Shown in pieces: positions 9,261 to 18,993 of a DNA stretch of 64,000 nt. Location: the NCBI RefSeq assembly GCF_002760665.1, contig NZ_PDOB01000001.1:186001-250000 (forward strand), given 5' to 3'. The first letter of the stretch is position 1. Each line of letters opens with the position of its first letter. Source of the DNA: Massilia psychrophila (GTDB taxonomy: Bacteria > Pseudomonadota > Gammaproteobacteria > Burkholderiales > Burkholderiaceae_D). A model generated the notes under the pieces. That model had not been told where the DNA came from, ran no database searches, and worked only from the letters and a program-made list of their open reading frames with translations. A program made the position numbers and the translations under genes.

Positions 9261-10709
9261 ATGTTACGTGGCACCAAGATCGTCGCAACCATCGGCCCGG
9301 CCTCGTCGGACTACGAGATGCTGGTACGCATGATCCGCGCGGGAGTCGATGTCGTGCGGCTGAACTTTTCCCACGGCACCGCGCAAGACCATATCGAGCG
9401 CGCCGCTGCGGTGCGCCGCGCGGCGGCCGAGTGCGGCCGCGAAGTGGCGATCATGGCCGACATGCAGGGGCCGAAAATCCGGGTCGGCAAATTTGAAGAC
9501 GGCAAGGTCGACCTCGAGACCGGCGCCAAATTCATCCTCGACGCCAAGTGGGGCGAGAACGGCGAACTGGGCAACCAGGAGCGCGCCGGCCTCGACTACA
9601 AGGCGCTGCCGCGCGACGTCCGTCCCGGCGACAAGCTGCTGCTCAACGATGGCCTGATCGTGCTGATCGTCGAGCGCGTGGCCGGCCATGAAATCCACAC
9701 CACGGTGCGGGTCGGCGGCGTGCTGTCGAACAACAAGGGCATCAACCGCCAAGGTGGCGGCCTGACCGCGCCGGCGCTGACCGCCAAGGACATGGAAGAT
9801 ATCAAGACGGCGATGAGTTTCCAGGCCGACTACCTGGCGATCTCGTTCCCGAAATGCGCCACCGACATGGAAATGGCGCGCCAGTTGGCCAACATCGCCG
9901 GTGAGCCCTACCACCACAAGCCGATGCTGATCGCCAAGATCGAGCGCGCCGAAGCGATTCCGGCGCTGCAGGAAATCCTCGACGCCTCCGACGGCATCAT
10001 GGTGGCGCGCGGCGACCTGGCGGTGGAAGTGGGCAACGCGGCGGTACCGGCGCTGCAAAAACGCATGATCCGCATGGCGCGCGCCTCCAACAAGCTGACC
10101 ATCACCGCGACCCAGATGATGGAGTCGATGATCGTCAACGCGGTGCCGACCCGGGCCGAAGTGTCCGACGTCGCCAACGCCGTGCTCGACGGCACCGACG
10201 CCGTGATGACGTCGGCCGAAACGGCGACCGGCAAGTATCCGATCGAAACGGTCGAGATGATGGCGGCCGTCTGCATCGAAGCGGAGCGCTCGGAAGACAA
10301 CACCCTCGATACCGATTTTCTTAACGTTAAATTCACCCGCATCGACCAGTCGATCGCCTACGGCACGCTGTTTACCGCCCACCACCTGGGCGTAAAGGCG
10401 ATCGTCGCGCTGACCGAGTCCGGTTCGACCGCGCTGTGGATGAGCCGGCACCGGGTCGACACGCCGATCTTTGCGCTCACGCCGATCGTCAGCACCCAGC
10501 GCAAGGTGGCGCAGTACCGCAACGTCCACGGCTATCACCTGATGCAGCATGGCGACAGCGCCGCGGTGCTCAAGCAGGCCGAGGATTTGATGGTTGCCAA
10601 AGGTATCGTCAAGAAGGGTGACATGATTGTCGTCACCTGGGGCGAGCCGATGGGGCAGGTCGGCGGCACCAACGCCCTTAAAATCGTGCGTGTCGGCGAA
10701 TTTGATTAA
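9261..10709 (+). CDS. pyk: Pyruvate kinase
   Basis: Converts phosphoenolpyruvate and ADP to pyruvate and ATP in the last step of glycolysis. The protein has 482 residues, the usual length. It starts MLRGTKIVATIGPASSDYEML and carries RLNFSHG (substrate and K+ region) and MADMQGPKIRVG. The active-site lysine block is PMLIAKIERAEAI, followed by GIMVARGDLAVEVG and the signature TATQMMESMI. The C-terminal domain ends VTWGEPMGQVGGTNALKIVRVGEFD. The start at 9261 follows pgk by 43 nt. Whether it answers to AMP or fructose 1,6-bisphosphate cannot be read from sequence. Confidence 0.98.
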   Translation: MLRGTKIVATIGPASSDYEMLVRMIRAGVDVVRLNFSHGTAQDHIERAAAVRRAAAECGREVAIMADMQGPKIRVGKFEDGKVDLETGAKFILDAKWGENGELGNQERAGLDYKALPRDVRPGDKLLLNDGLIVLIVERVAGHEIHTTVRVGGVLSNNKGINRQGGGLTAPALTAKDMEDIKTAMSFQADYLAISFPKCATDMEMARQLANIAGEPYHHKPMLIAKIERAEAIPALQEILDASDGIMVARGDLAVEVGNAAVPALQKRMIRMARASNKLTITATQMMESMIVNAVPTRAEVSDVANAVLDGTDAVMTSAETATGKYPIETVEMMAAVCIEAERSEDNTLDTDFLNVKFTRIDQSIAYGTLFTAHHLGVKAIVALTESGSTALWMSRHRVDTPIFALTPIVSTQRKVAQYRNVHGYHLMQHGDSAAVLKQAEDLMVAKGIVKKGDMIVVTWGEPMGQVGGTNALKIVRVGEFD

Positions 10710-10790
10710 AACGGCGATTAACCCGCGATTACAATTAAAACGCCTGGCATTGCACAGGCACCGATTTTCACTATTGTTTGGAGTACTACC

Positions 10791-11855
10791 ATGGCCCTCG
10801 TATCCCTGCGTCAACTGCTAGACCATGCCGCCGAAAATGGCTACGGCTTGCCGGCGTTTAACGTCAACAACCTCGAACAGGTGCAGGCCATCATGGCCGC
10901 CGCCGACGCCACCGGCAGCCCGGTGATCATGCAAGCCTCGGCCGGCGCGCGCAAGTACGCGGGCGAGCCGTTCCTGCGCCACTTGATCGACGCTGCCATC
11001 GAATCCTATCCGCACATCCCGGTCGTCATGCACCAGGACCACGGCCAGACGCCGGCCGTGTGCATGACCGCGATCCGCTCCGGTTTTACCTCGGTGATGA
11101 TGGACGGCTCGCTCGAGGCCGACGGCAAGAGCGTCGCCAGCTACGACTACAACGTCGCCGTGTCGCGCGAAGTGGTCAAGTTCGCGCACTCGATCGGGGT
11201 GTCGGTCGAAGCCGAACTGGGCGTGCTCGGCTCGCTCGAAACGATGATGGGCGACAAGGAAGACGGCCACGGCGCCGACGGCACCATGACGCGCGAGCAG
11301 CTGCTCACCGACGCCTCGCAAGCCGCCGATTTCGTCGCCCGCACTCAGTGCGACGCGCTGGCGATTGCCATCGGCACCTCGCACGGCGCCTACAAATTCA
11401 GCCGCAAGCCGACCGGCGACATCCTGGCCATCGACCGCATCAAGGAAATCCACGCGCGCATTCCCAACACCCACCTGGTGATGCACGGTTCGTCGTCGGT
11501 GCCGCAGGAGTTACTCGCAATCATCCGCGAATTCGGCGGCGACATGAAGGAAACCTACGGCGTGCCGGTCGAAGAGATTCAGGAAGGCATCCGCCACGGC
11601 GTTCGCAAGATCAACATCGATACCGACATCCGCCTGGCGATGACGGCAGCGACGCGTAAATACCTGTTCGAGAACCCGTCGAAGTTCGACCCGCGCGACT
11701 TTCTCAAGCCGGCGCGCGAAGCGGCAACCCTGATCTGCAAATCGCGCATGATGTCGTTCGGCTGCGAAGGCATGGCCGCCAAAATCAAGCCGGTCCCGCT
11801 CGATAAGATGGCCGAGCGTTATAGCAAGGGCGACCTGGCGCAGATCGTCAAGTAA
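10791..11855 (+). CDS. fba: Class II fructose-bisphosphate aldolase, Calvin-cycle subtype
   Basis: Zinc-dependent aldolase of 354 residues that interconverts fructose 1,6-bisphosphate with glyceraldehyde 3-phosphate and dihydroxyacetone phosphate. It shows [13 protein letters not shown], the zinc histidines in [46 protein letters not shown] and [10 protein letters not shown]. The approximately 350-residue subtype, named for the CbbA enzymes, serves glycolysis in many Burkholderiales. A GGAG ribosome-binding site lies 8-9 bases before the ATG. It closes the pgk-pyk-fba block; after its stop a 14-base piece of its 3' end is repeated (11877-11890). Confidence 0.97.
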   Translation: MALVSLRQLLDHAAENGYGLPAFNVNNLEQVQAIMAAADATGSPVIMQASAGARKYAGEPFLRHLIDAAIESYPHIPVVMHQDHGQTPAVCMTAIRSGFTSVMMDGSLEADGKSVASYDYNVAVSREVVKFAHSIGVSVEAELGVLGSLETMMGDKEDGHGADGTMTREQLLTDASQAADFVARTQCDALAIAIGTSHGAYKFSRKPTGDILAIDRIKEIHARIPNTHLVMHGSSSVPQELLAIIREFGGDMKETYGVPVEEIQEGIRHGVRKINIDTDIRLAMTAATRKYLFENPSKFDPRDFLKPAREAATLICKSRMMSFGCEGMAAKIKPVPLDKMAERYSKGDLAQIVK

Positions 11856-11890
11856 AACAGCTCGGCAAGTAAAACGCAGATCGTCAAGTA
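11841..11890. repeat. Direct duplication of the fba 3' end
   Basis: The 14-base string CAGATCGTCAAGTA, which includes the last codons and the first two bases of the fba stop, occurs at 11841-11854 and again at 11877-11890. Part of the unit (CAAGTAAAAC) also recurs between the copies. It is probably slippage or a small tandem duplication. Confidence 0.85.
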
Positions 11891-11906
11891 GAATACTGCT
11901 TCGAAC

Positions 11907-11971
11907 AGGCCGCCCGCTAGCGCTCGCGGCCTGACTTCCTCCCGCCGGCCACAAGCGCCGGCCCGCTTTTT
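11907..11971 (+). terminator. Tandem hairpins between fba and purC
   Basis: First stem AGGCCGC (11907-11913) with GCGGCCT (11926-11932). Second stem GCCGGC (11944-11949) with GCCGGC (11957-11962), followed by CCCGC and five T residues. The second hairpin plus T run is a plausible Rho-independent terminator for fba just before purC. Confidence 0.6.
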
Positions 11972-11985
11972 CGGTACCCCATTCT

Positions 11986-12882
11986 ATGAACAGCCTCTAC
12001 CAATCCACCATCACCTCCCTGGCGCTGCTCGGCCGCGGCAAGGTGCGCGACAACTACGCCGTCGGCGACGACAAGATCCTGATCGTCACCACCGACCGCC
12101 TGTCGGCCTTCGACGTCGTCATGAACCAACCGATTCCGGGCAAGGGCATGGTATTAAACCAGATGACCGACTTCTGGTTCGACAAACTGGGCGACATCGT
12201 GCCGAATCACCTGACCGGCATCGCGCCGGAGTCGGTAGTGGCGCCAGGCGAAGCCGAACAGGTGCGCGGGCGCGCCGTCGTCGCCAAGCGGCTCGAACCG
12301 ATCATGGTCGAAGCGGTCGTGCGCGGCTACCTGATCGGCTCCGGCTGGAAGGATTACCAGGCCACCGGCAGCATTTGCGGTATTCGATTGCCGGAAGGCC
12401 TGCGCCAGGCCGATAAGCTGCCCGAGCCGATTTTCACGCCGGCCGCCAAGGCCGACCTCGGCGAGCACGACGAAAACATCAGCTACGACGACATGGAGCG
12501 GCGCATCGGTACCGAACTGTCGGCCACCATCCGCGACATCAGCATCAGGCTGTACCAGGCCGCCAGCGAATTCGCCGCCACCCGCGGCATCATCATCGCC
12601 GATACCAAGTTCGAATTCGGCCTCGACACGCATGGCGAGCTGCACCTGATGGACGAAGTGCTGACCGCCGATTCGTCGCGCTTCTGGCCGGCCGATTCAT
12701 ACCAGCCGGGCAGCTCGCCGCCGTCGTTCGACAAGCAGTTTGTGCGCGACTACCTCGAAACCTTGACCGAATGGAACAAGACGGCGCCGGCGCCGAACCT
12801 GCCGCCGGACATTATCGACAAGACCCAGGCCAAATACTTCGAGGCGATCGAACGCCTCACCGGCTCGAAGTTGAAAGCCTAA
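11986..12882 (+). CDS. purC: SAICAR synthase PurC
   Basis: Phosphoribosylaminoimidazole-succinocarboxamide synthase, 298 residues. It ligates aspartate to CAIR using ATP in de novo purine synthesis. Recognisable blocks are [54 protein letters not shown]-type sequence (here with AKRLEP), [16 protein letters not shown] and [10 protein letters not shown]...[15 protein letters not shown]. The length is typical of betaproteobacterial PurC, longer than the about 237 residues of the E. coli enzyme. It is separated by one base from purE and leads a purine operon. Confidence 0.98.
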   Translation: MNSLYQSTITSLALLGRGKVRDNYAVGDDKILIVTTDRLSAFDVVMNQPIPGKGMVLNQMTDFWFDKLGDIVPNHLTGIAPESVVAPGEAEQVRGRAVVAKRLEPIMVEAVVRGYLIGSGWKDYQATGSICGIRLPEGLRQADKLPEPIFTPAAKADLGEHDENISYDDMERRIGTELSATIRDISIRLYQAASEFAATRGIIIADTKFEFGLDTHGELHLMDEVLTADSSRFWPADSYQPGSSPPSFDKQFVRDYLETLTEWNKTAPAPNLPPDIIDKTQAKYFEAIERLTGSKLKA

Positions 12883-12883
12883 G

Positions 12884-13405
12884 ATGGCCGACAATGCAGA
12901 TAGCGCAGACAAAGCAAAATCGCCGCTGGTCGGCGTGGTGATGGGTTCCTCGTCCGACTGGGACGTCATGCGCCACGCCGTATCGATGCTCGAGCAGTTC
13001 GGCATAGCGCATGAAGCGCAGGTGATTTCGGCGCACCGCATGCCCGACGACATGTTCGCTTACGCCGCCGGCGCGCGTGCGCGCGGCCTGCGCGCGATCA
13101 TCGCCGGCGCCGGCGGCGCCGCCCACCTGCCGGGCATGCTCGCCGCCAAGACCATCGTGCCGGTGCTGGGTGTGCCGGTGCCTTCCAAATACCTGCGCGG
13201 CGAGGATTCGCTGCTGTCGATCGTCCAGATGCCCAAAGGCGTGCCGGTGGCCACCTTTGCCATCGGCGAAGCCGGCGCCGCCAATGCGGCGCTGACCGCC
13301 GTGGCGATCCTGGCCGGCACCGACGCCGCGCTCGCCGACAAGCTCGAAGCGTTCCGCGGCGAGCAGAGCGCCGCCGCCAAAGCGATGACGTTGCCACCCG
13401 TATGA
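12884..13405 (+). CDS. purE: N5-carboxyaminoimidazole ribonucleotide mutase PurE
   Basis: Class I PurE of 173 residues, which moves the carboxyl group of N5-CAIR to give CAIR, the substrate of PurC. Hallmarks are [14 protein letters not shown], the catalytic histidine region [31 protein letters not shown] and the [19 protein letters not shown] block. Its stop overlaps the purK start in the ATGA manner, which fits its role downstream of PurK in the same two-step carboxylation. Confidence 0.98.
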   Translation: MADNADSADKAKSPLVGVVMGSSSDWDVMRHAVSMLEQFGIAHEAQVISAHRMPDDMFAYAAGARARGLRAIIAGAGGAAHLPGMLAAKTIVPVLGVPVPSKYLRGEDSLLSIVQMPKGVPVATFAIGEAGAANAALTAVAILAGTDAALADKLEAFRGEQSAAAKAMTLPPV

Positions 13406-14619
13406 ACAAGCCGTTGCCTTTTTTACCGCAAGCCAATCCGCCGACCTGGCTCGGCGTCATGGGTGGCGGCCAGCTCGGCCGCATGTTCGCCCACGCCGCC
13501 CAAGCCATGGGCTACAAGGTCGCCGTGCTGGAACCGGCCGCCGTTTGCCCGGCCGGCGACGTCGCCGAACGCCTGATCACGGCCGACTACAGCGACCCGC
13601 AAGCGCTGGCCGAACTGACCCGCCTGTGCGCCGCCGTCACCACCGAATTTGAAAACGTCCCGGCCGACAGCATGGCGCTGCTGGCAGGCGCCAGCTTTGT
13701 CGCCCCGTCCGCTGACTGCGTGTCAGTGGCCCAGGACCGCATCGCCGAAAAGCGTTTTTTTGTCGACTGCGCGGCAGCGTCCGGTGTGCTGCCGGCGCCG
13801 CACCAGGTCATCGCTTCGATGGACGACGTCGCCGCCATTGCTGACGCGCTGCTGCCAGGCATCCTTAAAACGGTGCGCATGGGTTACGACGGCAAGGGCC
13901 AGGTGCGGGTCGACACCCGCGCCGACGTGGCAGCGGCGTTTGCCGCCATGGGCGTGACGTGCCTGCTTGAAAAAATGCTGCCGCTGGCGTACGAGGTGTC
14001 GGTGCTGACGGCGCGCGGCGTCGATGGCGTCTCGGTGGTCTATCCGATCGCCGAAAACGTCCACCGCGACGGCATTCTGTTCACCACCACGGTACCGGGG
14101 CCGAACGTCGATGCCGCCTGCGCCCGCAAGGCCCAGGATGCGGCGCGCGCCATCGTCGAGCGGCTCGGCTATGTCGGCGTGCTGTGCGTCGAGTTTTTCG
14201 TGCTGGCTGACGGCAGCCTGGTGGTCAATGAAATGGCGCCGCGCCCGCACAACAGCGGCCACTACACGATCGACGCCTGCGTCACCAGCCAGTTCGCCCA
14301 GCAGGTACGGGCGATGGCACGGCTGCCGCTGGGCGACGTCCGCCAGCATTCGCCGGCGGTGATGCTCAACATTCTGGGCGACCTGTGGTTTGACGGGGTT
14401 GACGGGGTTGACGGCCTTTCAGAAAGTGATGCTGCAGGCGCGCGCGAGCCGGCCTGGGACAAAGTAGCGGCGCTGCCGGGCGCCTGCCTGCACCTGTACG
14501 GCAAGGAAGACGCCCGGCGCGGGCGCAAGATGGGGCATGCGACGTTCGTGGCGGCCTCCCTGGCCGAAGCGCAGCAACAGCTGCGCGCCGCCTGTATCAT
14601 CCTCAACATCGCGTTGTGA
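13402..14619 (+). CDS. purK: N5-carboxyaminoimidazole ribonucleotide synthase PurK
   Basis: ATP-grasp enzyme of 405 residues that carboxylates AIR with bicarbonate to N5-CAIR. The N-terminal [28 protein letters not shown] block, the ATP-grasp core ([23 protein letters not shown]), and [34 protein letters not shown] are all present. A small tandem duplication (GVDGVDG, about 14392-14412) lies in a surface-loop region. It overlaps purE upstream and the tsaC gene downstream by 4 nt each, so the run purE-purK-tsaC is translationally coupled. Confidence 0.97.
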   Translation: MNKPLPFLPQANPPTWLGVMGGGQLGRMFAHAAQAMGYKVAVLEPAAVCPAGDVAERLITADYSDPQALAELTRLCAAVTTEFENVPADSMALLAGASFVAPSADCVSVAQDRIAEKRFFVDCAAASGVLPAPHQVIASMDDVAAIADALLPGILKTVRMGYDGKGQVRVDTRADVAAAFAAMGVTCLLEKMLPLAYEVSVLTARGVDGVSVVYPIAENVHRDGILFTTTVPGPNVDAACARKAQDAARAIVERLGYVGVLCVEFFVLADGSLVVNEMAPRPHNSGHYTIDACVTSQFAQQVRAMARLPLGDVRQHSPAVMLNILGDLWFDGVDGVDGLSESDAAGAREPAWDKVAALPGACLHLYGKEDARRGRKMGHATFVAASLAEAQQQLRAACIILNIAL

Positions 14620-15659
14620 CCGGCGTGAACCAACCCGCCGTGGCGCTGATCGCCGCTGCCGCGCGCGCGCTCGAACAGGGCGCGCTGGTCGGCTTTCCGA
14701 CCGAAACCGTGTACGGGCTGGGGGCGGACGCCGAGAACCCGGCCGCCGTCGCCGCGATCTACGCCGCCAAGGGCCGCCCGCAAGATCATCCGGTGATCGT
14801 CCATCTCGCGCCCGGCGCCGCGCTCGACTACTGGGCCGACGAGATCCCCGGCGAAGCGCACCAGCTGGCCGCGGCGTTCTGGCCCGGTCCCTTGACGATG
14901 ATCCTCAAACGCGCCGCCCATATTCCCGCCGCCGTTTCGGGCGGGCAGGACACGGTCGGCCTGCGCTGCCCGTCGCACCCGGTGGCGATTGCGCTGCTGC
15001 AGGCATTCAAGGGCGGCGGCGGCGGCATCGCGGCGCCGTCGGCCAACAAGTTCGGCAACGTCAGTCCGACCACTGCCCAGCACGTGCGTGACGAATTTCG
15101 CGCTGAGTGCGAAACCGGCGGTGCCCTCGCCATGGTGCTCGACGGCGGCGCCAGCGAGGTTGGCATCGAGTCGACCATCGTCGATTTGTCGCGCCTGGCC
15201 AGCCACGGTCCGGTGCTGCTGCGGCCCGGCAGCATCAGCGCCGAGGCCATCGCCGCGGTGATCGACCAGTTGCCCGCCGCGCCCGACGCGGCCGCCCCGC
15301 GCGCTTCCGGCACCCTCGCATCGCATTACGCCCCGCACACGCCGGTGGCGATGCAGGACAGCGCAACGTTGAGAACCACGCTCGCTCAATTGCAGCTTGC
15401 TGGCCGTAAAATCGCGCTGATTCACTACTCGGCGATGCCGGCCGCCCACGCTGACATCCGCCTGCCTGCCTCTCCTGACGGCTTTGCGCACGCCCTGTAT
15501 GCGTCGCTGCGGGCCATGGACACCACCGGCGCCGACCTGATCCTGGTCGAGGCGCCGCCGCAGGGCGACGCCTGGCTCGGCGTCAACGACCGCCTGCGCC
15601 GCGCCGCGCACGGCTCCAGTGGCATCGTCCATGGATTGCTCAACCAACAAGCGCCTTAA
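14616..15659 (+). CDS. tsaC: L-threonylcarbamoyladenylate synthase, Sua5 type
   Basis: Makes threonylcarbamoyl-AMP from threonine, bicarbonate and ATP, the first step of t6A37 tRNA modification. At 347 residues it is the long Sua5-type form: a YrdC domain (about residues 10-205, with [28 protein letters not shown] and [18 protein letters not shown]) followed by a C-terminal Sua5 domain. The start is a GTG whose last two bases are the first two of the purK TGA stop (GTGA overlap). Its place after the pur genes is a coupling seen in this bacterial group and not a pathway link. Confidence 0.94.
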   Translation: MTGVNQPAVALIAAAARALEQGALVGFPTETVYGLGADAENPAAVAAIYAAKGRPQDHPVIVHLAPGAALDYWADEIPGEAHQLAAAFWPGPLTMILKRAAHIPAAVSGGQDTVGLRCPSHPVAIALLQAFKGGGGGIAAPSANKFGNVSPTTAQHVRDEFRAECETGGALAMVLDGGASEVGIESTIVDLSRLASHGPVLLRPGSISAEAIAAVIDQLPAAPDAAAPRASGTLASHYAPHTPVAMQDSATLRTTLAQLQLAGRKIALIHYSAMPAAHADIRLPASPDGFAHALYASLRAMDTTGADLILVEAPPQGDAWLGVNDRLRRAAHGSSGIVHGLLNQQAP

Positions 15660-15885
15660 AAAGTTTTCTCCCTGGCTCCGTCCTGGTGACGCCGTCGCGC
15701 GATGTTTCAAGTGGGTTCTGGCCCGCTGAGCCAGCCTGATACGGGCGCGCGCTTGTTGCGAAGAACTGACGCAAAAACAATGTTTTTTTCTATACAGGTA
15801 AATCGAACACTGGCATATTAGTCGGGCGGCAAATAGCACGCTCGTTCGATAGTATCCGTTACGTTCAAAAACATTAGGAGACACA

Positions 15886-17238
15886 ATGCGTCAACATCAT
15901 TTCGCGATTGCGCTGATCGCCGCCGCAGCCTTGACCGCTTGCGGCGGCGATGGCAGTTCCGGCGGCAACCAGACCCAAAAGACCAAGTTCAGCGCCCAGG
16001 TGGTGTTCGGTGACAGCCTGTCGGACGTTGGCTCGTACGCCGTGGGCACCGTCAAGGCGCTTGGCGGCGGCAAGTTCGGCATCAATGGCGACCTCACGAC
16101 GGTCAATCCGGCGTTGACCGGCAAGAACTGGACCGAACTGATGGCCACGCAGTTCAGCCTGCCGGCGCCGTGCGCTGCCCAGACCGGACTCGAAGGCGAC
16201 TCTACCAAGGGTTTCGCGGTGCCGATCGTCTTTCATGCCGGCTGCACCAATTATGCCCAGGGCGGCTCGCGCGTGACCAATCCGGTCGGCCCATCGCACA
16301 AGCTGACCGGCAGCCCGCTCGGTGCACTGACCGTCCCGGTCGCCACCCAGATCCAGAATCACTTGAGCGTGTCCAGCGGTAAATTTTCCGGCACTGAACT
16401 GGTGCTGGTAATGGCCGGCGCCAACGACGTCTTCATGCAGTTGGGTGGCCTGTCGGCCGGCGCCACGGCGGCCGGCAGCGCCAGCTTCGGCACGACGCTG
16501 GTTGGCTCGCTGGCAGCCGGCGCGACCAATCCGCAGACCGCGGCGCAGGCAATCGGCCTGGCCCTGAAGACCGAATCGGCCCGTCCCGGCCGTACCGACG
16601 CCAGCGTGATCGCCGCCGCGGTTGGCGCCGCCGCCATTCAGCCCGGCAATTCGGCAGTCGGCGCGCCAGCCGTGTATGGCCCGATGGTCGCGAGCGCGCA
16701 AGCGGCTGGCGCCAAGGCCGGCGCCGCCTACTTTGCGGCCACCAGCCCGAGCCTGGTGGCCGCAATGGCGACCGCGGCGACCGAGCTGACCGCGTTGGTG
16801 AAGACCCGGATCATCGCCAATGGCGCCAACTACGTAGTGGTCAACAACATGCCCGACATCGGCACCACGCCGTCCTCGGCAGGCTACGACGCCGCCACGC
16901 TGGCGCTGGTCAACGCCATGGTGAAGACCTTCAACGACACCCTCGGCACGGGCCTGGCGTCCGAACCGAAGGTGGCGTACGTCGACGCGTTTTGGGCCAG
17001 CCACGACCAGGCCACCAATCCCGCTCCTTACGGCTTGACCAACGTGACCACGCCCGCGTGCGACCTGTCTGCCGCCAAGAACCCGCTGGGAAGCTCACTG
17101 GTGTGCAACGGCGGCAACCTGATCGCCGGCGATGTCAGCCGCTACGCGTTCGCCGACTCGGTGCACCCGACGCCGTTTGTCCATCTGCTGCTGGCACGCT
17201 ACGTGTCGAAGTACATGCTGCAGAAGGGCTGGCTGTAA
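15886..17238 (+). CDS. GDSL-family esterase/lipase lipoprotein
   Basis: Predicted lipoprotein of 450 residues: a short signal peptide ends in the lipobox LTAC (Cys about residue 19), followed by a glycine/serine-rich linker. The GDSL nucleophile block is VVFGDSLSDVGSY, further blocks include YAQGGSRV and VVMAGANDVF-like LVMAGANDVFMQL, and the catalytic Asp-His block is DSVHPTPFVHLLLARY. These match extracellular GDSL esterases. The AGGAGACACAATG start context is repeated exactly at the OmpW-like gene downstream (66 nt later), suggesting a shared operon. Substrate unknown. Confidence 0.88.
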   Translation: MRQHHFAIALIAAAALTACGGDGSSGGNQTQKTKFSAQVVFGDSLSDVGSYAVGTVKALGGGKFGINGDLTTVNPALTGKNWTELMATQFSLPAPCAAQTGLEGDSTKGFAVPIVFHAGCTNYAQGGSRVTNPVGPSHKLTGSPLGALTVPVATQIQNHLSVSSGKFSGTELVLVMAGANDVFMQLGGLSAGATAAGSASFGTTLVGSLAAGATNPQTAAQAIGLALKTESARPGRTDASVIAAAVGAAAIQPGNSAVGAPAVYGPMVASAQAAGAKAGAAYFAATSPSLVAAMATAATELTALVKTRIIANGANYVVVNNMPDIGTTPSSAGYDAATLALVNAMVKTFNDTLGTGLASEPKVAYVDAFWASHDQATNPAPYGLTNVTTPACDLSAAKNPLGSSLVCNGGNLIAGDVSRYAFADSVHPTPFVHLLLARYVSKYMLQKGWL

Positions 17239-17304
17239 GGCTGAGTGCGCGGTAAAGACAATGCGATTGGCGCGAGCCACACCTCACATGAATCAGGAGA
17301 CACA

Positions 17305-17985
17305 ATGAATCAACGTATGAAGAGCGTCGTCACGCTGCTGGCGGCAGCATGCGCAATGGGACTGGCGGCGAACGCCTCGGCGCAGAGCGCGGGCCAGTTC
17401 AGCGCCAAGATCGGCGCCGGCAAAATCACGCCGGAAGGCGACAGCGGCGACCTGTCGGCACCGGCGTTCCCAGGCAGCAAAGTGGCAGTCGGCGACGCCA
17501 CCGCACCGGTGTTGATCGTCGCCTACGGCCTGACCGACAATATCTCCGCCGAGCTTGGCCTTAACCTGCCATACAAGCTCAAGCTGTCCGGCGCCGGCAC
17601 GCAGGCCGGCACCGGACAGCTGGGCACGGCGGAAGCGCTGCTGCCGAGCGCCTTTATCCAGTACCGTTTTTTCCAGCCTGAAGCGATGCTGCGTCCGTTC
17701 GTCGGGCTGGGAGTGACGTATGCGTACTTTCAGAAGGAAACCGGCTCGGGCAAATTGACGGCGCTGCTCAACACCGGCGGGCCGGCCACCACCTTCAGCA
17801 TCGGCGCCAAGGCGGCAGCGACGCTGCAAGCCGGCGTGGCGGTCAACATCAATCCGCGCTGGTTCGTCGACCTGACGGTGACGAAGTCGAAGCTCGAGGT
17901 GCAGACCAGGTATGCGACGGGGCAAACGCAAAGCGTGCGTCTCGATCCGCTGGCCGTGATCCTGGCCATCGGGTACAAATTCTAG
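17305..17985 (+). CDS. ompW: OmpW-family outer membrane protein
   Basis: A 226-residue outer-membrane eight-stranded barrel of the OmpW family. The cleavable signal peptide ends in NASAQS. Barrel features include GQFSAKIGAGKITPEGD, a tail ending ILAIGYKF with the C-terminal phenylalanine needed for outer-membrane insertion, and LRPFVGLGVTYAYF in the middle. OmpW proteins form narrow hydrophobic channels for small molecules. It follows the GDSL lipoprotein gene, perhaps as a lipid hydrolysis and uptake pair; this is inference. A terminator hairpin lies at 18064-18094. Confidence 0.9.
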   Translation: MNQRMKSVVTLLAAACAMGLAANASAQSAGQFSAKIGAGKITPEGDSGDLSAPAFPGSKVAVGDATAPVLIVAYGLTDNISAELGLNLPYKLKLSGAGTQAGTGQLGTAEALLPSAFIQYRFFQPEAMLRPFVGLGVTYAYFQKETGSGKLTALLNTGGPATTFSIGAKAAATLQAGVAVNINPRWFVDLTVTKSKLEVQTRYATGQTQSVRLDPLAVILAIGYKF

Positions 17986-18063
17986 AAGCGCCGGGGGTGC
18001 GGTTGACGGACGGTCTTGTGTAGCGGTAGACCCGAGCGGCCACATGTAATCGCTCAACTTGAT

Positions 18064-18094
18064 GCCGGGTGGCGCTCATGCCGCCCGGCCTTTT
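18064..18094 (+). terminator. Rho-independent terminator after ompW
   Basis: Stem GCCGGGTGGC (18064-18073) pairs with GCCGCCCGGC (18080-18089) with one wobble pair and a six-base loop. It is followed by C and TTTT. Confidence 0.7.
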
Positions 18095-18238
18095 GGATGC
18101 GCATATGGCAAATAAAAATGGCTGTCTGCGCCGTCACCTCGTGCTCAAAGGCATCTTCAAATGCTGTTAGCTCAGCAGGCCCTATGGCTATAGGCGCAAT
18201 CCGATGCGCAGCAAGAGTCGAGGGCGACAATATGGCCT

Positions 18239-18979
18239 TTATACTCGACAGTTCGACATGATGGCGGCGGCAAAGCGCTCGGGTGCATCGAGCATCATCA
18301 GATGGCCCGTCGCCGCGATGTCCGAATTGGACGCCGCTATCCGAGCGACCCAGTCGGGCACGTCCCAGTCGGCGCGCGAGCGTGCGCCGCCGATGAGATG
18401 AAACGGCGGGCCGGCGTCGAGCAAGCAGCGCACCAAGTCAAGGTATTCCGCACCGCCGGTCGCCGCCACGACCGCGCGCGCTTGCGCCCGCACTGTCGAT
18501 GTCGGCTGGTTGTGCAGCCAGCGCTGCGCCACGTCGAGCGCCCATTGGGTCGGAGCGACATTTGACGCCGAGATCCATCCACCGACGTTAGCCTTGTAGC
18601 CATCCACGATTGCCTCCACCTCGGACAATGCCATCTGCGCGATCTGGTTCGACCAGAAGGCGTCCTTGAGCGTAAAGTTACCCTCGATGCTGGTGGGCGA
18701 TCGCGTCAGCTCGGGGTGGCGGCTGGCGAAGAACATCGCGATAGCCCCTCCGATTGAGTGGCCAACGACATGTGCCGGTGCGTCGCCGCGCTGCCGCATC
18801 CAGGCGGCGACATGGTCGGCTTGCGCTTCAATCGTTATGCCGTCCGTGTCGGCCGAGCGATATGCGCCATAGCCCAGCAGGTCGGGCGCAAGCACAGTCG
18901 TCTCGCCAAATGCCGCTGCGATGCGCGGATCGGACAGCGAGCCAAACAGACCATGAATGAGCAGGATCGGGGTCGTCAT
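18239..18979 (-). CDS. Alpha/beta hydrolase
   Basis: A 246-residue alpha/beta-fold hydrolase starting MTTPILLIHGLFGSLSD, which is the oxyanion-hole HG motif. The nucleophile elbow is GHSIGGAIA (Ser about residue 74), and the catalytic histidine is likely in AATGHLMMLDAPERFA near the C-terminus. Substrate unknown; the overall form is that of small cytoplasmic esterases. It lies 14 nt downstream of the DinB gene on the same strand, so the two probably form an operon transcribed from about 19.8 kb. Confidence 0.85.
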   Translation of the reverse strand: MTTPILLIHGLFGSLSDPRIAAAFGETTVLAPDLLGYGAYRSADTDGITIEAQADHVAAWMRQRGDAPAHVVGHSIGGAIAMFFASRHPELTRSPTSIEGNFTLKDAFWSNQIAQMALSEVEAIVDGYKANVGGWISASNVAPTQWALDVAQRWLHNQPTSTVRAQARAVVAATGGAEYLDLVRCLLDAGPPFHLIGGARSRADWDVPDWVARIAASNSDIAATGHLMMLDAPERFAAAIMSNCRV

Positions 18980-18993
18980 ATCTTGTTTTCTCC

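Noticed and set aside
14392-14412. GVDGVDG tandem duplication in purK
   Set aside because: Short in-frame repeat in a variable loop of an otherwise normal enzyme; not informative.
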